A stretch of DNA of 41,363 nt from Candidatus Nitrosopumilus sp. (lineage in GTDB: Archaea > Thermoproteota > Nitrososphaeria > Nitrososphaerales > Nitrosopumilaceae): assembly GCA_016125975.1 (NCBI GenBank), contig JAEFCZ010000070.1, positions 1-41,363 of the forward strand, written 5' to 3'. Under the pieces are notes generated by a model. The model was not told the DNA's origin, did not search any database, and saw nothing but the letters and a program-made list of their open reading frames with translations. Shown in pieces: positions 1 to 8,090 of this stretch (its first letter is position 1; each line of letters starts with the position of its first letter). The translations under genes and the position numbers were made by a program.

Positions 1-562
1 TTGCTGCAAATACTACAGCGAAATCATCTTGTGTACCAATTACACTTGCTTGTCTTGCGATTTGTGCTGCTAAGAGGTTGTGTGACATACCAGAACCTGA
101 AAAGATTGGAAGTTTTTGTCCTCTAACTAGAGTAATCATTCCATCAATTACAGATACACCAGTTTGAATGAAATCTTTTGGATATTCACGTTGTTCTGGG
201 TTCATTGGTTCACCGTTAATGTCAATAAATGAATCAGCAATTGGATCTGGAAGTCCATCTTTTGGTCTACCTAAACCATCAAAGACCCTACCAAGTACTT
301 CTCTTGATACTGGCATTTCCATAACTTTGCCTACAAATTTTGCATTTGTTGCAGCAATAGATAATCCAGTTGTTCCCTCAAAAACTTGGACGATTGCTTT
401 ACCGTTTCCAACTTCGAGAACTTTACCTAATCTTCTTTCACCATCTTTAGTTTCAATTTCAACTAATTCGTCAAATGCTGCATTATCAACATCATCTACA
501 ATAACTAGAGGACCTTTGATTTCTGCAATCTTACTGTATTGAACTCCGCCTTCTGCTGTCAA
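1..562 (-). CDS. atpB: A/V-type ATP synthase subunit B, C-terminus cut by window edge
   Basis: This is the non-catalytic nucleotide-binding subunit of the archaeal membrane ATP synthase, alternating with subunit A in the A3B3 head. Reading leftwards, the visible part (187 codons) begins [20 protein letters not shown] and includes the typical beta-barrel and hinge stretches [31 protein letters not shown] and [18 protein letters not shown]. The last segment holds the degenerate P-loop position of B subunits. The start is a TTG at 560-562 that overlaps the TGA stop of atpA, so translation is probably coupled. Roughly the C-terminal 60 percent lies outside the window. The order E-A-B is typical of archaeal ATP synthase operons, so subunit D would be expected further left, but this is not visible. 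Identification is secure; only the start codon is inferred. Confidence 0.95.
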   Translation of the reverse strand, partial: MTAEGGVQYSKIAEIKGPLVIVDDVDNAAFDELVEIETKDGERRLGKVLEVGNGKAIVQVFEGTTGLSIAATNAKFVGKVMEMPVSREVLGRVFDGLGRPKDGLPDPIADSFIDINGEPMNPEQREYPKDFIQTGVSVIDGMITLVRGQKLPIFSGSGMSHNLLAAQIARQASVIGTQDDFAVVFAA

Positions 563-2337
563 TTTGATACTTTAACTCCTGTAATTGATTTGAATTCTGC
601 TTGCATATCTGCATCTAGTTGATCAAGTTTTGGCATCTCATCATCTTTGATATCCATTCTTGCTTTGAGAATTGATGCAATGCTTGACATTGCACGAATG
701 TCAGCCAAAGGAGTTCCTTCCTTGATTGCTTGTTGGCCTTTCTTGTAAAAGTCAACTAGTAATTTCATTAGATTGTATTGTTTTTCTGGACTACAATAAG
801 TATCAACATCATCAAATGAGTTTTGTTGTAAGAGACCAATCTTTACCATTCTTGCAACTTCAAGAATTAATTTTTCTTCATCTGGAAGTGCTTCAGGTCC
901 TAAGAGTCTAACAATTTCTTTTAGTGTATCTTCTCTTTGCAAGACACCATAAACTTCACTTCTTAGAGTCAACCAATCTTCGTTAATGTTCTCACCCCAC
1001 CACTTTGCAATGTCTGCAAGATAACCAGAATAGCTGTTCATCCAGTTAATTGATGGGTAGTGTCTAGAATATGCTAGCTTTGCATCCAAAGCCCAGAAAG
1101 TTTTGATAAATCTCATGGTGTGAGTTGTAACTGGTTCTGTAAAGTCACCACCAGATGGTGAAACAGCACCAATCAAAGTTACAGAACCATCACGGTCTGG
1201 ACTTCCTGCTGCTCTAACACGACCTGCTCTTTCATAAAATTCTGCTAATCTTGATGCAAGATATGATGGATAACCTTCTTCTGCTGGCATCTCTTCTAAT
1301 CTACCACTCATTTCTCTGAGTGCTTCGGCCCATCTACTTGTTGAATCTGCTACAAGTACAACGTCTTTACCCATATCTCTGTAATATTCTGCAATTGTTA
1401 CACCAGTATAGATACTTGCTTCTCTTGCTGCTACTGGCATGTTACTGGTATTTGCAACAAGTACAGTTCTATCCATAAGTGGTTTTCCACTTCGTGGGTC
1501 TTTGAGATGTGGGAACTCGACAAGTACTTCTGTCATTTCGTTTCCTCTCTCACCACAGCCGATGTAAACTACAACTTGAGAATCTGCCCATTTTGCAATT
1601 TGGTGTAATGTAACAGTCTTTCCTGTTCCAAATGCTCCAGGAATTGAACCTGTTCCTCCTTTTGCAATTGGGAAGAATGTATCAATTACACGTTGACCAG
1701 TAAGTAGTGGAACTGTTGGATCGTATCTGTTCTTGTATGGACGTGGTTTTCGTACAGGCCATCTATGATACATTTTGAGTTCAATGTTTTGACCATCGCT
1801 CTCAGTTGTTGCCAATACAGTTTCTAAATCATAATCTCCTTCTGATACCAAGTTTGCAATTTTTCCACCTTTGTGGTCTGGTGGAACCATGATAGAGTGT
1901 TCAATAAGATCAGTTTCCTGAACAATTCCAATAACATTTCCTGCTGCAACTTCATCACCGTTACTAACTGATGGAACAAAATGATATTTTTTGGTCATGT
2001 CAACTGGAGTAGTTGTAATACCTCTTCCGATAAAGGAACCAGAAGCTTCAGATAATGCTCTTAGTGGTCTTTGAATTCCATCATAAAGTTGTCCAATAAT
2101 TCCAGGACCTAACAAAACACTGAGTGGGTTTCCAGTACCAACTACAGGTTCACCTGGTTTTAATCCACTTGTTGATTCGTAAACTTGGATAAATGCTACA
2201 TCTCCAGTTAATCTAATTACTTCACCGACTAATTTTGAATCTCCAACAGTTACAGTTTCGTACATCTTTGCTTCAGACATACCGTCAGCCCTAACTGCAG
2301 GACCGCTTACCCAAACAATTCTACCCTGAGCTGCCAT
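559..2337 (-). CDS. atpA: A/V-type ATP synthase catalytic subunit A
   Basis: Catalytic subunit of the archaeal ATP synthase (592 aa, normal for the family); it makes ATP at the A/B interface using the ion gradient built by ammonia-oxidation respiration. The N-terminal barrel (1-75) is followed by the non-homologous insertion (about 115-190) that separates A from B subunits. Walker A is GAFGTGKT at 234-241, followed by [11 protein letters not shown] and the Walker B stretch [17 protein letters not shown]. The P-loop reads GAFGTGKT, whereas archaeal A subunits usually read GPFGSGKT; its alanine resembles eukaryotic V-ATPase A (GAFGCGKT). It lies 9 bases after atpE and overlaps atpB by 4 bases, so E-A-B form one operon. 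ATG start. Confidence 0.98.
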   Translation of the reverse strand: MAAQGRIVWVSGPAVRADGMSEAKMYETVTVGDSKLVGEVIRLTGDVAFIQVYESTSGLKPGEPVVGTGNPLSVLLGPGIIGQLYDGIQRPLRALSEASGSFIGRGITTTPVDMTKKYHFVPSVSNGDEVAAGNVIGIVQETDLIEHSIMVPPDHKGGKIANLVSEGDYDLETVLATTESDGQNIELKMYHRWPVRKPRPYKNRYDPTVPLLTGQRVIDTFFPIAKGGTGSIPGAFGTGKTVTLHQIAKWADSQVVVYIGCGERGNEMTEVLVEFPHLKDPRSGKPLMDRTVLVANTSNMPVAAREASIYTGVTIAEYYRDMGKDVVLVADSTSRWAEALREMSGRLEEMPAEEGYPSYLASRLAEFYERAGRVRAAGSPDRDGSVTLIGAVSPSGGDFTEPVTTHTMRFIKTFWALDAKLAYSRHYPSINWMNSYSGYLADIAKWWGENINEDWLTLRSEVYGVLQREDTLKEIVRLLGPEALPDEEKLILEVARMVKIGLLQQNSFDDVDTYCSPEKQYNLMKLLVDFYKKGQQAIKEGTPLADIRAMSSIASILKARMDIKDDEMPKLDQLDADMQAEFKSITGVKVSN

Positions 2338-2346
2338 TCTATTCTC

Positions 2347-2955
2347 CTATACCCCGAATTTGGATGCAATCTCTTTCCTTATTAAAGGCTTCAGACGTTC
2401 AATTCTTGCATCGATCGTATTGTCAAATGTCATTGCACCATCTTTTGATTTTACAATTATTCCACCAAGACAATCAATTGTTTCAGAATACATTACAGCT
2501 CCTGAGAATTGAGATAAAGTTGATTGAACTACGTCTTTGTCTTTTGTATTTGTAGAAACTGTAATTTCTGAAGTTCCCAAAATTTGAGTTGCTTCTTCAA
2601 TCATAGTCTTAATCAAATTAGAATAATCACCACTGCGATCAGCATTTGCAATTTGATCGAGTGCTTTAGAAAATACCTTGTTAACTGCCTCTTCTAATGC
2701 CATTAATTGTTTATTTCTAGCCTCAATATCGGCACTTCCAATAATCTGTTTTTCAATTTTTTCTGCCTCTTTTTTACCATCTGAGAGAATTTTATCATAT
2801 TCAGATTCTAATTTAGGAATAGAATCATCAAGGTTTTCTTGTGAGTCATCAAGGGCGGATTTGATATTTGAAAGGACATCATTTTCGGTGTTTTTTAGGA
2901 TTTTATCAATTGTAACTTCTAAAGAATTAGATGCCAATGGGTGCCGTTCATCCAT
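2347..2955 (-). CDS. atpE: A/V-type ATP synthase subunit E (peripheral stalk)
   Basis: Subunit E pairs with a helical partner to form the peripheral stalks that hold the A3B3 head against the membrane sector. The protein (202 aa) shows the family layout: a long charged helix at about 15-110 (KSALDDSQENLDDSIPKLE, SEYDKILSDGKKEAEKIEKQ) predicted to form a coiled coil, then an alpha/beta C-terminal domain with the conserved GGIIVKSKDGAMTFDNTIDARIERL-type end (described from about 163-190). It is the first gene of the minus-strand ATP synthase operon. The start ATG is 73 bases from the divergent atpI start. The length is typical and the assignment rests on this fold pattern plus position next to atpA. 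Confidence 0.92.
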   Translation of the reverse strand: MDERHPLASNSLEVTIDKILKNTENDVLSNIKSALDDSQENLDDSIPKLESEYDKILSDGKKEAEKIEKQIIGSADIEARNKQLMALEEAVNKVFSKALDQIANADRSGDYSNLIKTMIEEATQILGTSEITVSTNTKDKDVVQSTLSQFSGAVMYSETIDCLGGIIVKSKDGAMTFDNTIDARIERLKPLIRKEIASKFGV

Positions 2956-2989
2956 AATAGATTTTAATGTTTGGGAAAGATGCCATCAG

Positions 2990-3003
2990 AAAGATATTAA
3001 ACT
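2990..3003. promoter_or_regulatory. Shared TATA-like element between divergent atpE and atpI
   Basis: The sequence AAGATATTAAAC (about 2992-3003) is A/T-rich and nearly symmetric. Its centre is about 27 bases before the TTG start of atpI at 3028, which fits a leaderless atpI transcript. On the other strand the same element would give an atpE transcript with a leader of about 15 bases. This is inferred from spacing only. Confidence 0.4.
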
Positions 3004-3027
3004 CAATGAAAATACCCAAAATTTGTC

Positions 3028-5127
3028 TTGGGAACAGCCGATCTAAAACTTGGAAGCGTAATTTTGCCAAGAAGTGAATCTCCAAAAGCAATTTCGAGAT
3101 TGACTGAGTTTGAATGGTATCATAAAGTAGATTCTGCAGATGATCTGGTAACCCCTGAAATAGACGATCTTCTGTTAAAAGCACAGCAAACATTCCAATC
3201 AATTGATGATGTAATCAAAGGAATGGGAATTCCTCAGACAGTAGGAATAATGGAGATTATGTTCAAGGGAACTGTAATCAAGAAAAAAGATTATGAAATT
3301 AATGAAATTGAAGAGATGGTAGCAGACATAGAAAAAGAAACACCATCAATTATTGATGAACCAGCAAAATTACTAGAAGATGCTGCAAATACTAGAACGT
3401 CAATTGACGAATACACTTCGCTCAAAGAAACTCTAGAAATCATCAAGAAGTTAAACATGGATATTTCTGGATTTGGTTTAATGAAGTACTTTTTCACAAA
3501 TCTCTTTGTTATTGACACTGCAAACTATGAAGAGATTAGCCGCTCACTTGAAGGAGTTACAATTAGCAAATATGATTTAGATAGTAAAGAGAAATCAGCA
3601 ATTCTAGTAATTGCAGACAATAATGATTCTGAGAAAGTTCTCAAAGTCCTAAGAAGTTTCAACTCAAATTCATTTAAAATTCCAGAGGGATTCCCACAGG
3701 TTCCTAGTGAAGCATATGCACTAGCCGAATCAAAAATCAAAGAATTAACTGAAAAACAGGCATCAATCAAAAAACAATTGGCCAAATTAACAAAGAAGAG
3801 CAGACGCGATATTTTGGCCATTCATGAAAAAGCAATGGTTGCAAAAGATGTTCTTGAGACTTTGAGAAAACCTGGTGGAACCAAAAATTTTGCAGTTATT
3901 CAAGGATTCATCCCAGCAAAGATGGAATCAAAGTTCAAAGATTCTACAAAACAATGGACGTCAATCGTAGAAGAGATTACTGATCCAAAACTAAAGGAAC
4001 AAGTTCCAACATTATTAGATAATAAAAAATTCGTTAGAACCTTTGAGGTTATTACAAAAAGTCAGGGAATTCCAAAGGCAGGAGAACCAGACCCAACACC
4101 TATGATTGCACTCATGTGGCCAATATTCTATGGACTGATGTTTGCAGATATGGGTCACGGATTGTTACTCATGGGAATGGGACTTTTGTTCAAAGTAAAG
4201 GGACAAGGAGAACTTTCTAGATGGGGAATGCTCATTGCAATCTCTGGTGCTGCAGCAGCAATAGCTGGTGTTGGAACAGGAGAAGCGTTTGGTTATCACC
4301 TTGATCATATGGGTCCATTTGAAGGATTACTAGAAGAAGGTGGAGCATTACATTCAGTTAGTTTCTTAGTTGGAATTTTGAGTGTTGCAGAATTAACATT
4401 TGAACAAGTAATTGACATTCTCAAAGTTTCATTATTCTTAGGAATTGTACATCTGTTATGGGCAATGACTTTGAGAATTATCAGATTAATTAAACAAGGA
4501 CATAAGATGGTAGCATATACTGAAGCAATTCCAAACATCACACTTTATGGTGGAATTGTTGTCATTATGATGTGTGCAATTGGTTCTCAGTATGATGTAA
4601 TGAACATGTATTCCAAAGTTCACACAGAATCAGTACCATGGGTTACAATATTCTTAGGAGAATGGGCTCAAGTTTGGATTATTACTAGAATTGCAGTGGT
4701 TACAGTAATTGCATCAGTAGTAATTATGATGGTTGGAGGTATAATGCATGCAAAGAAGCATCCAGAAGATGGAGCGGATCCTGCAAGTGTCATCATGGAA
4801 GTATTCCTTGGAAAGACAGTAGAGTGTCTTGCGCACACGATTAGTTATGCTCGACTCGGAATCATGTTACTGGTGCACGCAGCACTGTTGTTGACTGTTA
4901 ATAATGCATTTACTTCACTTGGAGGAGCATCATCAGGTGGCGCAATGGCATTGATCATTGGAGGAAACTTGGGAATTATGATGATTGAAGGATTAATTGT
5001 GTATATCCAGTCTCTCAGATTGCACTTGTATGAATTCTTTACAAAGTGGTATACTGGTGGTTCTCAACCATTTAGACAAATTAGACCAGAATTGATTTAC
5101 AACCAATTCATTTGGAAAAGAAAATAA
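3028..5127 (+). CDS. atpI: A/V-type ATP synthase subunit I (a-subunit)
   Basis: Membrane stator subunit that carries the ion half-channels next to the proteolipid ring. The 699 residues divide into a cytosolic half (1-350, long helices and the globular part with ISKYDLDSKEKSAILVIADN) and a membrane half of about seven to eight helices from roughly residue 360. The membrane half begins with the family motif PTPMIALMWPIFYGLMFADMG..HG (split here) and contains GKTVECLAHTISYARLGIM, where the key arginine of the half-channel sits. The C-terminus LRLHLYEFFTKWYTGG is characteristic. The start is TTG at 3028: an in-frame TGA lies at 3007-3009 and no ATG or GTG intervenes. It is transcribed away from atpE-A-B, so the complex is made from at least two units. 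The identification is secure; the TTG start is likely. Confidence 0.95.
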   Translation: MGTADLKLGSVILPRSESPKAISRLTEFEWYHKVDSADDLVTPEIDDLLLKAQQTFQSIDDVIKGMGIPQTVGIMEIMFKGTVIKKKDYEINEIEEMVADIEKETPSIIDEPAKLLEDAANTRTSIDEYTSLKETLEIIKKLNMDISGFGLMKYFFTNLFVIDTANYEEISRSLEGVTISKYDLDSKEKSAILVIADNNDSEKVLKVLRSFNSNSFKIPEGFPQVPSEAYALAESKIKELTEKQASIKKQLAKLTKKSRRDILAIHEKAMVAKDVLETLRKPGGTKNFAVIQGFIPAKMESKFKDSTKQWTSIVEEITDPKLKEQVPTLLDNKKFVRTFEVITKSQGIPKAGEPDPTPMIALMWPIFYGLMFADMGHGLLLMGMGLLFKVKGQGELSRWGMLIAISGAAAAIAGVGTGEAFGYHLDHMGPFEGLLEEGGALHSVSFLVGILSVAELTFEQVIDILKVSLFLGIVHLLWAMTLRIIRLIKQGHKMVAYTEAIPNITLYGGIVVIMMCAIGSQYDVMNMYSKVHTESVPWVTIFLGEWAQVWIITRIAVVTVIASVVIMMVGGIMHAKKHPEDGADPASVIMEVFLGKTVECLAHTISYARLGIMLLVHAALLLTVNNAFTSLGGASSGGAMALIIGGNLGIMMIEGLIVYIQSLRLHLYEFFTKWYTGGSQPFRQIRPELIYNQFIWKRK

Positions 5128-5144
5128 AATTTTAAAAAAAGAAT

Positions 5145-5309
5145 TTAGTCACCTTTAGCTTTATCGTGTCCTTTTTTGGCAGCATCCTTTGTTCCCTCAT
5201 ATCCTTTGGTTCCAAGTTCTGCACCTTTCTCAACACCTTTTTTGCCAAGGTCGGTTCCTTTTTCAACACCGGATTCAGCGGTATCTTTGAGTTTCTTTAG
5301 AAATTCCAT
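5145..5309 (-). CDS. 54-residue LEA-like 11-mer repeat miniprotein
   Basis: A short open frame of 54 codons starts at ATG 5307-5309 (MEFLKKLKDTAE) and ends with TAA. From residue 13 it is made of consecutive 11-residue units: SGVEKGTDLGK, KGVEKGAELGT, KGYEGTKDAAK and a last partial KGHDKAKGD. Such alternating Lys/Glu/Gly/Ala 11-mers resemble group 3 LEA (late embryogenesis abundant) proteins, which are disordered in water and become helical on drying or at membranes. A TATA-like stretch (TTTTATG on the minus strand, about 5334) sits 25-27 bases upstream, supporting a real leaderless gene. It converges with atpI, with 17 bases between stops. Function in desiccation or salt stress is inferred from the repeat alone; no neighbouring gene proves it. 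Confidence 0.75.
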   Translation of the reverse strand: MEFLKKLKDTAESGVEKGTDLGKKGVEKGAELGTKGYEGTKDAAKKGHDKAKGD

Positions 5310-5363
5310 GAGTTTTTAGAGATTTTTTAACATAAAAGATTGTTAGAAATTTCCTAAAAGTGG

Positions 5364-6140
5364 TTATGTCTCGGTAAGTTTAACAGAAATTTTTGTCATA
5401 GGTCTTGACAATTCATCAGGAATCACAATCAATAATCCTCCGTTTTTATCTATTCCATTACATTGTCCAGAGAATTTTTGATAGTTATTTGCAAAACATC
5501 CATCATCAGAATAATATTCAAAATTTGCAGGATACAAGAAATAGTACCATTGCTGAACATATGATGGAACAAAATAGACATCAAAGCCTATAGTATCATC
5601 ATTTACTGATACATCATACTTGTAATTTGTTGATTCTTTAGATGTACAAATTGGGACAAATTGTGCAAATCCATTTTGAAGTTTTTGTTTTTGAGATTCA
5701 TCTGAATATGCAGAATTTGGAATGGAGTCATTTTCTCTAAACATATCTAATTGATATCCAAGAAAATCTAGGCTGGTTTTTGCATAATGGAACCACTGAG
5801 ATTCACAATCTCTGTAATCGTATTGTACTGCAACTACTGGTTTGCTGTTAATGTATTGAAGGCCATTTTGTCTTTGTTTTGCACCATGTTTTGAGATATC
5901 AGATTGTTCTTCTTCTCCAGGAATGACTTCACGTTCCCATGTTGTTGTAACATCAACAATGAGATTTCTAGGATAGCTTTTCCATTCTGGTTGGAAGTGG
6001 ACATAGTTTGCATATTCATTTGTTTGATTAATTTTGATAGTATTCCTTGATTCTCTAAAAGTTCCAAATGCATCATCTACAGCAAGTACTGAAAACAAAA
6101 TTGTAAAACCAACTATTAAGGACACACCAAGCAAATTCAT
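5364..6140 (-). CDS. Secreted or membrane-anchored protein of unknown function
   Basis: I do not recognise the family. The 258-residue protein begins with a clear export signal (MNLLGVSLIVGFTILFSVLA, cleavage probably shortly after DDAFG). The rest looks like a soluble, aromatic-rich extracellular domain: many Tyr/Trp residues (SQWFHYAKTSLDF, YVQQWYYFLYPANFEYY) and four cysteines in DCESQW, PICTSK, DDGCFAN and SGQCNG, enough for two disulfides. There is no C-terminal membrane anchor. Its ATG overlaps the stop of the upstream zinc-ribbon miniprotein (ATGA), so the two are translationally coupled and probably work or are regulated together. The coding region is convincing; any function would be a guess. 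Confidence 0.85.
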   Translation of the reverse strand: MNLLGVSLIVGFTILFSVLAVDDAFGTFRESRNTIKINQTNEYANYVHFQPEWKSYPRNLIVDVTTTWEREVIPGEEEQSDISKHGAKQRQNGLQYINSKPVVAVQYDYRDCESQWFHYAKTSLDFLGYQLDMFRENDSIPNSAYSDESQKQKLQNGFAQFVPICTSKESTNYKYDVSVNDDTIGFDVYFVPSYVQQWYYFLYPANFEYYSDDGCFANNYQKFSGQCNGIDKNGGLLIVIPDELSRPMTKISVKLTET

Positions 6141-6277
6141 TCTTTCATTACATCTCCCATGTTTTTTGCTATCGTAAAACTACAAAAAGATAATCCACAA
6201 TTTCCACAAGAGAATTTATCATCATCAAAGGTTATGTTTTGTGAACCGCATTTCAGGCAGTTTTTACTTGAAATCAT
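6137..6277 (-). CDS. 46-residue zinc-ribbon miniprotein
   Basis: Short open frame MISSKNCLKCGSQNITFDDD, continuing with KFSCGNCGLSFCSFTIAK and ending MGDVMKE. Two CxxC knuckles (C7-LK-C10 and C24-GN-C27), each followed by Gly, define a zinc ribbon; the order knuckle, beta turn with SQNITF, knuckle is the classic one. A TATA-like GATATATTTTTC on the plus strand (about 6299-6308) is centred 27 bases before the ATG, supporting a leaderless start. The stop overlaps the ATG of the secreted protein downstream. Zinc ribbons of this size may bind nucleic acid or protein; the partner is unknown. Confidence 0.75.
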   Translation of the reverse strand: MISSKNCLKCGSQNITFDDDKFSCGNCGLSFCSFTIAKNMGDVMKE

Positions 6278-6335
6278 GATATAGTATACGTGGAAATGGA
6301 TATATTTTTCACGGAAAAATATTTTATCGAAAATG

Positions 6336-6397
6336 TCCAGATTGGATATAAAAATAGGCTAAATTATTTGAAATCAGCATAATATGTCCAATTTGGA
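6336..6397. promoter_or_regulatory. Two matching inverted-repeat operators before the Lrp-GAF gene
   Basis: Two copies of a dyad occur: TGTCCAGATTGGATA (core 6336-6346) and TGTCCAATTTGGAAA (core 6387-6397). Each is a TCCA-N3-TGGA palindrome, and both are preceded by ATG. Their centres are 51 bases apart, close to five helical turns, so one protein could hold both on the same face of DNA. The second lies directly before the A/T-rich box (about 6401-6409) of the regulator gene. Autoregulation by the Lrp-type product is the simplest reading, but that is an inference. Confidence 0.5.
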
Positions 6398-6430
6398 AAA
6401 TCATAATTAATAGCAATCAATATTTGAACT

Positions 6431-7423
6431 ATGGTAGATGAAATCGATAAGATCATTCTAACAGAGTTAGGAAAGAATGCTAGAAAATCATCTAAAGACA
6501 TTACAAAGATTTTACAAAATATGAATTACCACATAACAGATAGGGGGATAAGACACAGGTTACAAAGATTAGAAAAAAATAACACAGTTGTGGGTTATTC
6601 TGTTACATTAAACCCAGAATTAATTTCAGAAAAAGTCAATCGTACAATAGTTTTGAAATTCAAATTTACTAAAGATACACCAGAATTGATCAATAGACTT
6701 ACAGAATATGTTAATGAATCACATTTTTGTACATATTCCAGCAGACTAAATGGAGATTTTGATTGGGTTTGTCACTTTATTTTTGATTCTATAGAACAGT
6801 TTGATTTAGAGACAAATAATTTTCTAAACAAATTTTCAGAATTGATATCAGACTATAGATCTTATGAATCAAATTTAATCAAAAGTATCCCATATACTAT
6901 TTTTGATCAAGAACACATTAATGAAAAGAAACTTCAAGCTTTGAAGATACTTCAACAAATAAAAAAATACGATACACTAAATGAAAGACTTCAATCAATA
7001 GTAGAAAGTCTTGTAAAATATTTTGATGCAACGTTTGCAAGAGTTTGGTTTGTGGACAAATCTGAGAAATCATTAATTTTACGATTTAGTGCTGGAAAAT
7101 ACAAAAATGTTGAAGGTGAATTTTCCAAAGTTCCAATAAAATCATTAAAGATAGGAGCAATAGTTACTACGAAAAAACCGATTGTTTCTAATGATGTAAT
7201 ACATGATCCACGAATAAAATATCATGATTGGGCAAAAAAAGAGAAACTCAAGTCATTTGCAGGTTACCCTTTGATATACAACAGAAAAGTAGTTGCAGTA
7301 CTTGCTTTGTTTAGCAAAAAACAATTTTCGCCCTCAGATTTTGAGATTTTAGGCATGTTTTCAGACCAAATATCAAAGGAATTAACAGGGTTTTTTGAAA
7401 CAAAAGATTTTCTTTCTGAATGA
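6431..7423 (+). CDS. Lrp/AsnC-type regulator with C-terminal GAF sensor domain
   Basis: Transcription regulator of 330 residues. The N-terminus (1-60) is an Lrp/AsnC helix-turn-helix: VDEIDKIILTELGKNARKSS, then ITKILQ and the recognition part DRGIRHRLQRLEKNNTVVGY. A RAM-like alpha/beta segment follows (about 65-160, NRTIVLKFKFTKDTPELI). The C-terminal half (about 180-325) is a GAF domain: LQSIVESLVKYFDATFARVW, EGEFSKVPI, GAIVTTKKPIVSNDVI and GYPLIYNRKVVAVLALFS. GAF domains bind small molecules or act as redox sensors, so this protein probably links an unknown signal to transcription. It is divergent from the zinc-ribbon/secreted pair, and its promoter carries paired TCCA-N3-TGGA dyads. The ligand cannot be told from the sequence. 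Confidence 0.85.
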   Translation: MVDEIDKIILTELGKNARKSSKDITKILQNMNYHITDRGIRHRLQRLEKNNTVVGYSVTLNPELISEKVNRTIVLKFKFTKDTPELINRLTEYVNESHFCTYSSRLNGDFDWVCHFIFDSIEQFDLETNNFLNKFSELISDYRSYESNLIKSIPYTIFDQEHINEKKLQALKILQQIKKYDTLNERLQSIVESLVKYFDATFARVWFVDKSEKSLILRFSAGKYKNVEGEFSKVPIKSLKIGAIVTTKKPIVSNDVIHDPRIKYHDWAKKEKLKSFAGYPLIYNRKVVAVLALFSKKQFSPSDFEILGMFSDQISKELTGFFETKDFLSE

Positions 7424-7424
7424 T

Positions 7425-8027
7425 TTAGAATTTATCAGTAAAGACAATTTTGTCTAATGGGAGTTGTCCACCACGAGGCATAGCAGGTTTGATTTGTTTT
7501 CCTACTACTAGCATCATAGATATCACATGATCTTCTGGTAAATTGATTAGTTCTGCAACTTTCTCTGGATCAAATCCTATCATTGGATTTGAATCATACC
7601 CCATTGATTTTGCTGCAAGCATTAACGTCTGAGCAGCAATTCCACAAGACCTCATTGCTTCGTCTCTTTGTAATTGATCTTTTCCCTCGTAAAACATTCC
7701 CATTGCAGGTACCAAAAAGTCCTGAGCTTCCTTTGGAGCATCTTTCCAGTATTGTGCAGGATTTTTCTTCCAGGATTTCAAATCAGCACAAAGAACTAAC
7801 AATAATGAAGAATCGGTTACTTGATCCTGATCCCAAGATGCCGCACAAATCTTCTTTCGAATTTCAGGATCTTTTACCAAAACAAATCGCCAATTTTGCA
7901 TGTTAAATGAAGTTGGAGATAAAACTGCCAAAGACATCAATTTCTCAATTTCTTCATCAGAGAGTTTACGATTTGGATCATAGTGCTTTACTGAACGACG
8001 TTCTCTAATTACATCAAAAGTATTCAT
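7425..8027 (-). CDS. Nitroreductase-family FMN oxidoreductase
   Basis: NAD(P)H-dependent flavoprotein of the nitroreductase fold, about 200 aa. Family marks are the N-terminal FDVIRERRSVKHYDP, where RRS contacts FMN phosphate, then LSPTSFNMQNWRFVLVKD and the GYDSNPMIGFDPEKVAELI stretch near the end. The chosen start is ATG 8025-8027 (MNTFDVIRERRSV), which matches the usual N-terminus. The frame is open up to an ATG at 8084, directly preceded by GGGAG, so a GTG or ATG start up to 19 residues upstream is possible. It follows osmC on the same strand within a few bases and is probably co-transcribed from the palindrome-rich promoter, which suggests a role in redox or electrophile stress. The substrate is unknown. 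Confidence 0.88.
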   Translation of the reverse strand: MNTFDVIRERRSVKHYDPNRKLSDEEIEKLMSLAVLSPTSFNMQNWRFVLVKDPEIRKKICAASWDQDQVTDSSLLLVLCADLKSWKKNPAQYWKDAPKEAQDFLVPAMGMFYEGKDQLQRDEAMRSCGIAAQTLMLAAKSMGYDSNPMIGFDPEKVAELINLPEDHVISMMLVVGKQIKPAMPRGGQLPLDKIVFTDKF

Positions 8028-8090
8028 AATTTTGATTGATTCTATGTCGTTATTTTGTTTTTGCAAAGAACTCACCAAAATCATCTCCCT

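Noticed and set aside
168-542. Plus-strand 124-codon frame opposite atpB
   Set aside because: Serine-rich antisense shadow; the minus strand clearly encodes subunit B.
2948-3202. Minus-strand 84-codon frame spanning the atpE-atpI interval
   Set aside because: Overlaps atpI coding sequence; no family features.
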